Of a stretch of DNA of 64,000 bases, positions 50,048 to 59,320 are shown piece by piece. The stretch comes from Streptomyces griseomycini (GTDB lineage Bacteria; Actinomycetota; Actinomycetes; Streptomycetales; Streptomycetaceae): the NCBI RefSeq assembly GCF_014203535.1, contig NZ_JACHJI010000007.1:310001-374000 (forward strand). Direction: 5' to 3'. The notes under the pieces are model-generated. The model was not told the DNA's origin. It was given only the letters and a program-made list of their open reading frames with translations, and ran no database searches. Positions within the stretch are counted from its first letter, which is position 1. Every line of letters begins with the position of its first letter. The translations under genes and the position numbers were made by a program.

Positions 50048-51028
50048 ATGCGTGCCGACCGGCTTCTCTCCCTGCTCCTGCTGCTGCAGAACCGCGGCCG
50101 GATGACCGCCCCCGAGCTGGCGGCGGAACTGGAGGTGTCGGTGCGCACCGTCTACCGGGACATCGAGGCGCTCGGCGCGTCCGGGGTGCCGGTGCGGGCC
50201 GAGCGCGGGCCGGAGGGCGGCTACCGCCTGATGGAGGGCTACCGGACGCGGCTGACCGGGCTGACGGACGCGGAGGCCGGTTCACTGGTCCTGGCGGGGC
50301 TGCCGGGGCCGGCCCGGGACCTGGGCCTGGGCGCCGTGCTGGCGAGCGCCCAGCTGAAGATCGAGGCCGCCCTGCCGGGGGAACTGGCCGGGCAGGCGCG
50401 GCGGGTGCGCGCGTGCTTCCACCTGGACGCGCCGGCCTGGTTCCGGGACGCCGACCCCGTGCCGTACCTGGAGCCGATCGCACGCGCGGTGTGGGAGCGG
50501 CGGGTGCTGCGCACCCGCTACCGGCGCTGGCGCGGCGAGGTGCACCGGGAGGTGTGCCCGCTGGGGCTCGTGCTGAAGGGCGGCATCTGGTACCTGGTGG
50601 CGCTGGCGGAGGACACCGTGCGCACCTACCGGGTGTCGCGGTTCCTGGCGGTGGAGGAGACCGGCGCGGAGTTCACCCGTCCGGCCGGTTTCGACCTGGC
50701 CGCGTACTGGACGGAGTCCTCCCGGCGGATGGAGGCGGCACTGCGCCAGGGCACGGCCCGGCTGCGGCTCTCGCCGCGCGGGCAGAAGCTGCTGCCGATG
50801 CAGTTCGGGGCGGCGGGCGTGCGGGCGCTCGCGGACGCGGGACCGCCGGACGGCGAGGGGTGGGTCGAGGTGGAGCTGCCCGTCGAGTCGGAGGCGGTCG
50901 CGACCGGCGACCTGCTCCGGTTGGGCGTCGAGGCGGAGGTGCTCGGCCCGGCGGGGCTGCGGCGGGCGGTCGCGGCGGCCGTGGCGGTGCTCGCGGACCG
51001 GTACGCGACCGGATCACCCTCCCGGTGA
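50048..51028 (+). CDS. WYL-domain HTH transcriptional regulator
   Basis: A 326-residue YafY-type regulator. Residues 1-60 are the HTH (RADRLLSLLLLLQNRGRMTA, PELAAELEVSVRTVYRDIEA), residues 135-215 the WYL domain (VLRTRYRRWRGEVHREVCPL, GLVLKGGIWYLVALAEDTV, YRVSRFLAVEETGAEFTRPA) and the rest the WCX extension (WVEVELPVESEAVATGDLLR). WYL domains sense nucleic-acid or nucleotide ligands. Probable leaderless start (GAGAAT 7 bases before the ATG). The palindrome at 49999 is its likely binding site, with the divergent DUF3224 gene as target. Confidence 0.92.
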   Translation: MRADRLLSLLLLLQNRGRMTAPELAAELEVSVRTVYRDIEALGASGVPVRAERGPEGGYRLMEGYRTRLTGLTDAEAGSLVLAGLPGPARDLGLGAVLASAQLKIEAALPGELAGQARRVRACFHLDAPAWFRDADPVPYLEPIARAVWERRVLRTRYRRWRGEVHREVCPLGLVLKGGIWYLVALAEDTVRTYRVSRFLAVEETGAEFTRPAGFDLAAYWTESSRRMEAALRQGTARLRLSPRGQKLLPMQFGAAGVRALADAGPPDGEGWVEVELPVESEAVATGDLLRLGVEAEVLGPAGLRRAVAAAVAVLADRYATGSPSR

Positions 51029-51070
51029 TCGAAAGTTTTCGCGGAATTCACCGTCCTCGAAGTACTGACA

Positions 51071-51146
51071 GACCAGGTGAACGCCGGGTACCGTCCTGGT
51101 CCAGTTCACCCTCGTGGACTACACCACCACGGAACACCCGTGGTGG
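51071..51146 (+). promoter_or_regulatory. Structured operator/leader region of msiK
   Basis: Two overlapping inverted repeats (GACCAGG 51071-51077 with CCTGGTC 51095-51101; GGTGAAC 51076-51082 with GTTCACC 51104-51110) are followed by a 9-bp stem (51124-51132 with 51138-51146) in the leader 60 bases before the start codon. They could be repressor sites or an RNA structure. Confidence 0.45.
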
Positions 51147-51205
51147 CACACCTTCCTACTCGGATCGTCCGGCACGTTCCTGCCGGTAGAAGGGGACCGT
51201 TCACC

Positions 51206-52294
<1,089 letters not shown>

Positions 52295-52342
52295 GGGACC
52301 GGCCGGAGCGCACGACTCGGGGGGATTCACCCGAGACGATGA

Positions 52343-52376
52343 GGAAGGGCCCCGCAGGCTGCTGCGGGGCCCTTCC
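52343..52376 (+). terminator. Terminator of msiK
   Basis: A 15-bp perfect stem (52343-52357 with 52362-52376) with a 4-base loop begins 48 bases after the stop. Confidence 0.85.
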
Positions 52377-52514
52377 CCGTGTCGACAAATACCCCGGCAC
52401 AACGGGCATTTCGAGCAGCGTGCGTCAACACGCGCCCTCGAACCCCCGCCCCCTCATCCCTCGAACCGGTGACTCCGAGTTTTCCTGCCGCTACCTGCCG
52501 CTACCCTCACACGC

Positions 52515-52970
52515 GTGAAGCACTCCACGAACCCTCAGACGCGACGCGGCGGGGGCCCCGCCCTCCGGATCGGCCGCACCCTCGCCTTCGTCCTGCCCGT
52601 CGTCCTGGTGCTCTCCGGGACCCTCGCGGTCGCGCGAGTCAACTGGTCGGGGAACTCCTCGAGTCCGGTGCTCACCGCCGCGGACACCTCCGTCTCCGGC
52701 GCCTCCTCGCGTGCCGCCGCCCGCGCGCCGCAGGACGTGCTGCGCGACGCGCTGCTGGTCGAACTGCAGGAGCAGGACCCGGGCGTGGCGCTCACCCGGC
52801 TCCAGCAGGCCGTGAACGACCGCCCGTCGCTGGCGAAGCACTGCACGTCCATCGCCCGCGCCCTCGGCAAGGCCGCGGTCCGGGTGTACGGCCCCGCCAG
52901 GGCCCAGTCCTACGCCCGCCCGGTCTGCGACACCTCCTTCGCGTCGGGGGTCGTCACCGCCCAGCGCTGA
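52515..52970 (+). CDS. Exported or membrane-anchored hypothetical protein
   Basis: A 151-residue protein with one N-terminal hydrophobic segment (TLAFVLPVVLVLSGTLAVARVN, about 22-44) and an extracytoplasmic helical domain (APQDVLRDALLVELQEQDPG, ALTRLQQAVNDRPSLAKHCT, SIARALGKAAVRVYGPARAQ) with two cysteines that could pair. No family recognised. TACCCT ends 7 bases before the GTG. Its stop codon lies inside the first unit of a 19-bp tandem repeat. Confidence 0.75.
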   Translation: MKHSTNPQTRRGGGPALRIGRTLAFVLPVVLVLSGTLAVARVNWSGNSSSPVLTAADTSVSGASSRAAARAPQDVLRDALLVELQEQDPGVALTRLQQAVNDRPSLAKHCTSIARALGKAAVRVYGPARAQSYARPVCDTSFASGVVTAQR

Positions 52971-53037
52971 GCGTACGGCCCAGCGCTGAGCGCACGGCCC
53001 AGCGCTGAGCGCACGGCCCAGCGCTGAGCGCACGGCC
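52962..53037. repeat. 19-bp tandem repeat, four copies
   Basis: CAGCGCTGAGCGCACGGCC is repeated four times without gaps (52962-53037); the first copy differs by one base (GTA for GCA). It starts in the last codons of the upstream gene and ends before the promoter of the next. The unit contains the palindrome AGCGCT. Confidence 0.95.
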
Positions 53038-53116
53038 CGGCGCCGGGCACACCGCCCGGCGCGTTCGAGTGGCCACCGGACCCGGTCGCCCGCGGGACGC
53101 CACGTACAGTTCGCTC

Positions 53117-53848
53117 ATGACCGATCCGAGCGCCGCGTTCCGCCCCGTTCAAGCCGTCGTCCTGGCCGGCGGCCAAGGCTCCCGGCTTCGTCCGTACACC
53201 GACGACCGGCCCAAGCCGATGGTCGAGATCCCCGGTACGGGGACCCCGATCATCGGCCATCAGCTCTCCTGGCTCGCCGAGGAGGGCGTGACGGGCGTGG
53301 TGGTCTCCTGCGGCCACCTCGCCGAGGTCCTGCAGAAGTGGCTGGAGACCGCCGACCTGTCCGTCTCCGTCACCACCGTCGTCGAGACGGAACCCCTCGG
53401 CCGCGGCGGCGGCCTGAAGTACGCCGCCGCGCACCTCCCGTACCCGGACCGGCCCTGGTACGCCACCAACGGCGACATCTGGACCCGCTTCTCGCTGCGC
53501 GACATGGCGGACTTCCACACCGAGCGGGACGCCGTCGCGACCCTCGCCCTGGCCCGCCCGCGCATCCCGTGGGGCGCGGTGCGGACGGACGGCTTCGGCC
53601 ACATCACGGACTTCATCGAGGCCCCGCCGTCGACCTTCGAGATCAACGCGGGCGTGTACGTCTTCTCCCCCGAGTTCGCCGGCCTGCTCCCGGAGCGCGG
53701 CGACCACGAGCGCACCACGTTCCCGCACCTGGCGCGGGAACGCCGGCTGGCCGGGTTCCCGATCCCCCAGGGCTCCTACTGGCGGGCGATCGACACCGCG
53801 AAGGACCTGACGGAGGCGGCGAAGGAGCTGGCGGCGCAGGGTCGTTGA
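53117..53848 (+). CDS. Nucleotidyltransferase (NTP-transferase family)
   Basis: A 243-residue sugar-1-phosphate nucleotidyltransferase-like enzyme: VQAVVLAGGQGSRLRPYTDD then RPKPMVEIPG (NTP-binding loop and PKPM motif), VVVSCGHLAEVLQKWLE, TEPLGRGGGLKYAAAHL, NGDIWTRFSLRDMADFH and FEINAGVYVFSPEF. It would activate a sugar phosphate with NTP. No glycosyltransferase genes adjoin; it resembles mannose-1-phosphate guanylyltransferase-type enzymes but is short, without a C-terminal beta-helix. TACAGT ends 6 bases before the ATG. Confidence 0.92.
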   Translation: MTDPSAAFRPVQAVVLAGGQGSRLRPYTDDRPKPMVEIPGTGTPIIGHQLSWLAEEGVTGVVVSCGHLAEVLQKWLETADLSVSVTTVVETEPLGRGGGLKYAAAHLPYPDRPWYATNGDIWTRFSLRDMADFHTERDAVATLALARPRIPWGAVRTDGFGHITDFIEAPPSTFEINAGVYVFSPEFAGLLPERGDHERTTFPHLARERRLAGFPIPQGSYWRAIDTAKDLTEAAKELAAQGR

Positions 53849-53867
53849 CCCGCCTCCACCCGTGACG

Positions 53868-53922
53868 GCGTACGGCGAAGGGGTCCCGCACCACGTCCGT
53901 GCGGGACCCCTTCGCCGTACGC
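53868..53922. terminator. Very long bidirectional terminator
   Basis: A 24-bp perfect stem (53868-53891 with 53899-53922) with a 7-base loop lies between two convergent genes. Confidence 0.9.
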
Positions 53923-53934
53923 GGGCGGACGCTC

Positions 53935-55617
53935 CTACCCCAGGAGGCCGCCCACGAGACCCCGCTCCCCCGTGGAGCCGCTGCCGCCGCCGCTGCTGCT
54001 GCCCCCGCTCGGGGTGCCGCTGCTGCCGCCGGTGGCGCTGCCGCCCGAGGTCGGGCCGGAGCTGGTGCTCGGGGCCTGGTCGACCGGGGAGGACTGCTGG
54101 GGCGGGGCCTGCCCGGTGCTGCCCCGGGTCTGGCTGGGGGTGACGGCGCCGGCGCCCTGGGTCGCACCGGGGGTGGTGGTCCCGGCGGACGGGGCGGTCG
54201 AGCCGGACGTGGCGCTCCGGCTGGGCGGGGTGGAGGCCGACGGGGTGCGCTTCTCCGGCGACTCTCCGGGTTCCTGCGGGAGCGGGGAGCCGGGGAGTTC
54301 GTTGCGCGGGGCCTCGCCGGGCCCCGGGACGACCACGCGGTCGGCGTCGCGGACGGCACCGCCGAGCAACGAGCCGACGAGCAGGGTGAGCCCGCAGACG
54401 ACGCCGGTGACGAGGGCGCCGCGGCGCAGGACATGACGGCGCAGGTCCCAGATGTCGGCGCGGGGACCGAGCCGGCGCCAGGCTCCGCCCGCGAGGCGGC
54501 CGTCGACGGAGTAGACGGGGGCGCCCGCGATGATCAGCGGGGACCAGGCCGCGAGGTAGATGATGTCGGGCGTCTCGTAGGCGGGGGCGCTCTTCCAGCT
54601 GACGGTGACCAGCAGCGCCGCCGAGAGCAGCGCGCCGACCACGGCCGCCACGCGCTGCCAGCAGCCGAGGACGGTCAGGACGCCGACGACGACCTGGAGG
54701 AAGGCGATGGCCAGTCCCGAGCCGACGGGGTGCTCCAGGGCGAACTGGCGCAGCGGCTCGGCGACGTCCCAGGGGTGCAGGGTGTGCAGCCACTTGACCA
54801 TGGAGCCGCGCTTGCCGCCCTCGAAGTAGAGGGGGTCGCAGAGCTTGCTCATCCCGGCGTAGACGGAGATGGAGCCGAGGAGGACCCGCAGCGGGAGCAG
54901 GACGACGCCGAGGTTCATCCGGCGGCCGGGGTAGTAGGCGTGCCGGGCCGGGTCGTCGCCGTGCCGCCTGCCGCGCCGGCCGGTGTCCTCGAAGTCGTCT
55001 TCTCCGTAGGCGGGTTCACCGTATCCGGGACCGCCGTAGCCGGGTTCGTCGTAGGTGCTGCCGACGGGGCGCATCGGGGGCAGCAGGGGCCCGTCGCCGG
55101 GCCTGCGCTGGGCGCCGACGAACGGGGTCTCGAGGGGCTGGGTGGCCGGGCCGTCGTCGTGGCCGTCGGGTCCGGTGCCGGGGTGGCCGTCGGGTCCGGT
55201 GCCGGGCCGGGGGACGACCCGGGTGCCGGTGCCACCGGCGCCGGTGAACGGCTCGTCGGCGTGGCGGACGCCTCCGCGCCGCACGGCCTGGAGGAGCCGG
55301 TGGGCGCCGGTGTCGTCGGGGGCGGAGCGGCCGCTCCAGACGACGGGACGGCGACGGGCGGGGGCCCGGCCCGCCGCGCCCATGGTGGTGACGACGGGGA
55401 TGCGGGCGGTGTCCTCGGCGGCGCTCGAGTGCCGTGCGATCCGCGGCGACGGGGCGCGCCACGCCGAAGCGCCCAGCTGCACGCGGAAGCTGGCGTGATT
55501 GACGACGACCTGCGCCGGATCGCTCGGCACCTTCACCATGCTCAGCGCGGGAGCGTCGTCGAGTCCCGACGAGCGGTCCCCCGTGGGTGTGCGGGGTGTT
55601 CTGGTGTCCACACTCAT
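53935..55617 (-). CDS. DoxX-family integral membrane protein with disordered tails
   Basis: A 560-residue protein. The first 230 residues are low-complexity and charged, with repeated GTGPDGH and YGGPGYGEPAYGEDD. Residues about 232-430 are a DoxX-like four-helix membrane domain: LPLRVLLGSISVYAGMSKLC, SGLAIAFLQVVVGVLTVLGC, VAAVVGALLSAALLVTVSWK, IYLAAWSPLIIAGAPVYSVDGR. One more helix follows (LVTGVVCGLTLLVGSLLGGA), then a Ser/Pro/Gly/Thr-rich extracytoplasmic tail. DoxX proteins are tied to redox or thiosulfate metabolism in some organisms; the role here is unknown. Confidence 0.85.
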   Translation of the reverse strand: MSVDTRTPRTPTGDRSSGLDDAPALSMVKVPSDPAQVVVNHASFRVQLGASAWRAPSPRIARHSSAAEDTARIPVVTTMGAAGRAPARRRPVVWSGRSAPDDTGAHRLLQAVRRGGVRHADEPFTGAGGTGTRVVPRPGTGPDGHPGTGPDGHDDGPATQPLETPFVGAQRRPGDGPLLPPMRPVGSTYDEPGYGGPGYGEPAYGEDDFEDTGRRGRRHGDDPARHAYYPGRRMNLGVVLLPLRVLLGSISVYAGMSKLCDPLYFEGGKRGSMVKWLHTLHPWDVAEPLRQFALEHPVGSGLAIAFLQVVVGVLTVLGCWQRVAAVVGALLSAALLVTVSWKSAPAYETPDIIYLAAWSPLIIAGAPVYSVDGRLAGGAWRRLGPRADIWDLRRHVLRRGALVTGVVCGLTLLVGSLLGGAVRDADRVVVPGPGEAPRNELPGSPLPQEPGESPEKRTPSASTPPSRSATSGSTAPSAGTTTPGATQGAGAVTPSQTRGSTGQAPPQQSSPVDQAPSTSSGPTSGGSATGGSSGTPSGGSSSGGGSGSTGERGLVGGLLG

Positions 55618-55763
55618 CTAACCGAGTGACGGGGTGTGAGGACACTGCCTTGACCCGCCGGATGTGTCCGGACCGCGTCAAGCTGGCCCGGACCACCCGG
55701 AACGCCCCGTGTGGGTGACGGCGCCGAACGTCCGTTCAGGCGGGGCGGCTCGCCCCGGTCGCG

Positions 55764-56705
55764 TCAGCCGCGGCGCCGGGCCGCCTCGTACAGGACGATG
55801 CCCGCCGCCACACCGGCGTTGAGCGACTCCGCGCCACCCGGCATCGGGATCCGCACCCGGAAGTCGCACGTCTCGCCGACCAGCCGGGACAGCCCCTTGC
55901 CCTCGCTGCCGACGACGATGACCACCGGGCCCCCGAGCGCGTCCAGTTCGCCGATCTCGGCGTCCCCGTCGGCGGCCAGGCCGACGACCGTGATCCCGGC
56001 CTTCTTGTACGCCTCCAGGGCGCGCGTGAGGTTGGTGGCGCGGGCGACGGGCGTACGGGCGGCCGTGCCCGCGGACGTCTTCCACGCGCCGGCGGTCATG
56101 CCGGCGGCGCGCCGCTCGGGCACGACGACGCCGTGGCCGCCGAAGGCGGAGACGGAGCGGACGACGGCGCCGAGGTTGCGCGGGTCGGTGACGCCGTCGA
56201 GGGCGACGATCAGCGGGTCCTCGCCCTCCTCGTGGGCGCCCGCGACGAGGTCCTCGGGGTGGGCGTACTCGTACGGCGGGACCTGGAGGACCAGACCCTG
56301 GTGGTTCAGGCCGTTGGTCATCCGGTCGAGTTCCGGACGGGGCGCCTCCATGAGGTTGATCCCGCCGCGCTCGGCCGCGAGCTGGAGCGCCTCGCGCACC
56401 CGCTCGTCGTTGTCGATGAACTGCTGGACGTACAGCGTGGACGCGGGCACGCCCTCGCGCAGCGCCTCGACGACGGGGTTGCGGCCGACGACGAGTTCGG
56501 ACGTCGAACGGCCCCCGCCGCGCCGCTGCTGCGGGCGGCCCTGGGCGCGGCGCGCCCTGGCCTGGGCGGCGCGCTGCTTGGCGTGGCCCTTGCGCATCTC
56601 GGCGGGCGGCGTCGGCCCCTTGCCTTCCAGGCCCCGGCGTCGCTGGCCGCCACTGCCGACCTGCGCGCCCTTCTTGCCGGACATGCGGCGGTTGTTCGCG
56701 GCCAT
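55764..56705 (-). CDS. rlmB: 23S rRNA (guanosine-2251-2'-O)-methyltransferase RlmB
   Basis: A 313-residue TrmH-family SPOUT methyltransferase. A basic N-terminal extension (1-65) is followed by the L30e-like domain (LVVGRNPVVEALREGVPAST, LNHQGLVLQVPPYEYAHPED) and the knotted catalytic domain: DGVTDPRNLGAVVRSVSAFG, VVIVVGSEGKGLSRLVGETC and RIPMPGGAESLNAGVAAGIV. It uses SAM to methylate a guanosine 2'-OH in 23S rRNA. It lies downstream of cysS, as in many actinobacteria, but a repeat-rich 210-base gap separates them. Confidence 0.95.
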   Translation of the reverse strand: MAANNRRMSGKKGAQVGSGGQRRRGLEGKGPTPPAEMRKGHAKQRAAQARARRAQGRPQQRRGGGRSTSELVVGRNPVVEALREGVPASTLYVQQFIDNDERVREALQLAAERGGINLMEAPRPELDRMTNGLNHQGLVLQVPPYEYAHPEDLVAGAHEEGEDPLIVALDGVTDPRNLGAVVRSVSAFGGHGVVVPERRAAGMTAGAWKTSAGTAARTPVARATNLTRALEAYKKAGITVVGLAADGDAEIGELDALGGPVVIVVGSEGKGLSRLVGETCDFRVRIPMPGGAESLNAGVAAGIVLYEAARRRG

Positions 56706-56806
56706 GAGGTATCCGTCTCCGTGAAGTGGTGGGTGCGTACGTGCGTGACGTCTATGGAGTGTGTCTCTGCAGTGTGCCGCCCGGAGCCCCGGACGGCACA
56801 GTCGAT

Positions 56807-56868
56807 CACGGGGAGCCGCGGGGCTCCCCGTGGAGCCCGGTGGACCCGCGGGGGAGCCCCGCGGGTCC
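56807..56868 (-). terminator. Two stacked hairpins between cysS and rlmB
   Basis: A 12-bp perfect stem with a 3-base loop (56842-56853 with 56857-56868) and an 11-bp perfect stem (56807-56817 with 56822-56832) occur in tandem after cysS. They could attenuate transcription from cysS into rlmB. Confidence 0.6.
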
Positions 56869-56870
56869 CT

Positions 56871-56904
56871 CGTGGGCCCCTGGATCCCGTGGGCCCCTGG
56901 ATCC
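56871..56904. repeat. 17-bp tandem direct repeat after cysS
   Basis: CGTGGGCCCCTGGATCC occurs at 56871-56887 and again at 56888-56904, immediately after the cysS stop (on the minus strand) and before the hairpins. Confidence 0.9.
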
Positions 56905-56915
56905 CCGTCGGTCCC

Positions 56916-58316
56916 TCAGCTCGGGCCGAGGCTCCAGCGCGGTCCCTGCGGGCTGTCCTCGATGACCAGCCCGGACTGGTTGAGCCGGTCGCGGATGGCG
57001 TCCGCGGTGGGCCAGTCCTTGCGGGCCCGGGCGGCCTCGCGCTGGTCGAGGACGAGGCGTACGAGGCTGTCGACCACGTCGTGCAGGTCCTCGCCCCGGT
57101 CGCCCTCACCGGCCCAGTGCGGGTCGAGGGGGTCGAGGCCGAGCACGCCGAGCATGGCGCGGACCTCGGCGAGGCGGGCGACGACGGCCTCCTTGTCGTC
57201 GGCGGCCAGCGCGCTGTTGCCCTGCCGGACGGTGGTGTGCACCACCGCCAGCGCCTGCGGCACGCCCAGGTCGTCGTCCATCGCCTCGGCGAAGGCGGGC
57301 GGCACCTCGGCGGACGGCTCGACCGGCCCTCCGGCGAGTTCCGCGGCGCGCTGCACGAAGCCCTCGATCCGGGTGAACGCGGACTCGGCCTCGCGCAGGG
57401 CGTCCTCGCTGTACTCGATCATCGACCGGTAGTGCGGGGTGCCGAGGTAGTAGCGCAGCACGATGGGCCGCCAGCGCTTGACCATCTCGCTGACGAGCAC
57501 CGAGTTGCCGAGCGACTTCGACATCTTCTCGCCGCTCATGGTGACCCAGGCGTTGTGCACCCAGTAGCGGGCGAACTCGTCGCCGTAGGCCTTGGCCTGG
57601 GCGATCTCGTTCTCGTGGTGCGGGAAGACCAGGTCGAGGCCGCCGCCGTGGATGTCGAAGGCGGTGCCCAGGTACTTGTGCGCCATGGCGGAGCACTCGA
57701 GGTGCCAGCCGGGACGTCCCCGCCCCCACGGCGTCTCCCAGCTCGGCTCGCCGGGCTTGGCCGCCTTCCACATGGCGAAGTCGCGCGGGTCGCGCTTGCC
57801 GGTCTCGCCCTCGCCGGAGGGCTGGAGGAGGTTCTCCAGCTCCTGGTTGGACAGCTCCAGGTACTCCGGGAACGAGGTGACGGCGAAGTAGACGTTGCCG
57901 TCGGCCTCGTAGGCGTGGCCGCGCTCGATGAGGCCGCGCATCATCTCGACCATCTCGGTGATGTGGCCGGTGGCGCGCGGCTCGTAGGTGGGGGGCAGGC
58001 AGCCGAGGGCGCGGTAGCCGTCCGTGAAGGCGCGCTCGTTCTCGTAGCCGATGGACCACCAGGGGCGGCCCTGCTCGGCGGACTTGGCGATGATCTTGTC
58101 GTCGATGTCGGTGACGTTGCGGACGAACGTCACCTCCAGGCCGCGGTACTCGAACCAGCGGCGCATGATGTCGAAGTTCAGCCCCGAGCGGATGTGCCCG
58201 ATGTGCGGCGCCGCCTGCACGGTGGCACCACACAGGTAGATCGAGACACAACCCGGCTTGAGCGGGGAGAAGTCACGGATCTGCCGGGCGCTGGTGTCGT
58301 ACAGGCGAATAGTCAC
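56916..58316 (-). CDS. cysS: Cysteinyl-tRNA synthetase
   Basis: A 466-residue class Ia synthetase charging tRNA-Cys. Zinc ligand Cys in VSIYLCGATVQ, HIGH motif AAPHIGHIRSG, zinc-site WHLECSAMAHKYLG and FPHHENEIAQ, KMSKS loop GEKMSKSLGNSV, and a C-terminal helical DALR region plus tail. Full length and the C-terminal domain distinguish it from the mycothiol ligase MshC. The GTG at 58316 follows TACCCT by 6 bases with GGAGGG in between, so an essential gene here seems to be leaderless. Confidence 0.97.
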   Translation of the reverse strand: MTIRLYDTSARQIRDFSPLKPGCVSIYLCGATVQAAPHIGHIRSGLNFDIMRRWFEYRGLEVTFVRNVTDIDDKIIAKSAEQGRPWWSIGYENERAFTDGYRALGCLPPTYEPRATGHITEMVEMMRGLIERGHAYEADGNVYFAVTSFPEYLELSNQELENLLQPSGEGETGKRDPRDFAMWKAAKPGEPSWETPWGRGRPGWHLECSAMAHKYLGTAFDIHGGGLDLVFPHHENEIAQAKAYGDEFARYWVHNAWVTMSGEKMSKSLGNSVLVSEMVKRWRPIVLRYYLGTPHYRSMIEYSEDALREAESAFTRIEGFVQRAAELAGGPVEPSAEVPPAFAEAMDDDLGVPQALAVVHTTVRQGNSALAADDKEAVVARLAEVRAMLGVLGLDPLDPHWAGEGDRGEDLHDVVDSLVRLVLDQREAARARKDWPTADAIRDRLNQSGLVIEDSPQGPRWSLGPS

Positions 58317-58328
58317 CCCTCCAGGGTA

Positions 58329-58825
58329 GTGGGCACCGGGGCGTGCCCGGTGCCTTCCGGGGCTTCGACGGGCACGGGTCGCCGAACACGCCCCCCGCCG
58401 GCCGCGGCCCCCGGGCACACCCCGCCGGCCCACCGGACACGGACGCCGGGCACCCGGCCCGTCCGGCGCGCACCGCTCGGACGCGGGCGCCGGACGGCGG
58501 CCAGCGGACAGCGGACCACCGGGCGTCGACACCGGGCACAGGCCGCCGAGCCGCCGGACGCGGGCATCGGACACCCGGGGTCTCGGGTACGGGGCCCCGG
58601 GCCCGCCCCGCCGGTTCACCGGACCCCGGGCACCGCCCACCGACCCGCCGAACACGGACACCCGGCGCGCACCGCTCGGACGCGGGCGCCGGGCGGCGGT
58701 GTCGGGTGCGGACCGCCCGGCGCGGGGCCCGGGCGCCGGGCCGTCAGGTCCGGGGCGGTGAAGACGCGTCGGCGGTGGGACGGTCACGGCGGGCTTCGCA
58801 CCACCGCGCGGCGCGGGCGGACCGC
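58329..58825. repeat. Non-coding repeat-rich gap between ispF and cysS
   Basis: About 500 bases of very GC-rich DNA with many variants of CCGGACACCGG-like units. A 31-bp segment at 58463-58493 recurs exactly at 58662-58692. No convincing gene; frames through it are Pro/Arg/Gly-rich on both strands. Confidence 0.7.
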
Positions 58826-59320
58826 TCAGTCCGCGCGCACGACCAGGGCCGTCGCCACCGCCATGAGCCCCTCCCCCCGACCGGGGAAGCCGAGCCCGTC
58901 CGTCGTGGCCCCCGACACCGACACCGGCGCTCCGGCGGCCTCCGAGAGGACCTTCTGGGCCTCCTCCCGGCGCTTGCCGATCTTCGGCCGGGGGCCGACG
59001 ACCTGCACCGCGACGTTGCCGATCCGGAATCCGGCCTCCCGTACGATCCGCGCGGCCTCGGTCAGCAGCGCCACGCCGGACGCCCCGGACCACTCGGGCC
59101 GCCCGGTGCCGAAGTGCTGCCCCAGGTCGCCGAGACCGGCGGCGGAGAACAGCGCGTTGCAGGCGGCGTGCGCGACGACGTCCGCGTCGGAGTGTCCGGC
59201 GAGGCCCGGACCCTCCCCCTCCCACTTCAGGCCGGCGCACCACAGCTCCCGGCCGTCCTCGAAGGCGTGGATGTCGGTGCCGATGCCCACCCGGGGCAGC
59301 GGGTACGGCTCAGAAGCCAT
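58826..59320 (-). CDS. ispF: 2-C-methyl-D-erythritol 2,4-cyclodiphosphate synthase
   Basis: A 164-residue enzyme of the MEP isoprenoid pathway that closes CDP-methylerythritol 2-phosphate into the cyclic diphosphate and releases CMP. The metal site is VGIGTDIHAFEDG, followed by LAGHSDADVVAHAACNALFS, AAGLGDLGQHF and ATTDGLGFPGRGEGLMAVAT. The ATG at 59320 overlaps the ispD 3' end by 11 bases, so the pair is co-translated. Standard family length. Confidence 0.97.
   Translation of the reverse strand: MASEPYPLPRVGIGTDIHAFEDGRELWCAGLKWEGEGPGLAGHSDADVVAHAACNALFSAAGLGDLGQHFGTGRPEWSGASGVALLTEAARIVREAGFRIGNVAVQVVGPRPKIGKRREEAQKVLSEAAGAPVSVSGATTDGLGFPGRGEGLMAVATALVVRAD

Noticed and set aside
51059..51085. 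Possible dre (DasR) site before msiK around AGACCAGGTG
   Set aside because: Only one half matches; the other half has almost no agreement with the consensus.
51104..51125. Possible PHO box (GTTCACC) before msiK
   Set aside because: A PHO box needs two adjacent 11-bp direct repeats; the second unit does not match.
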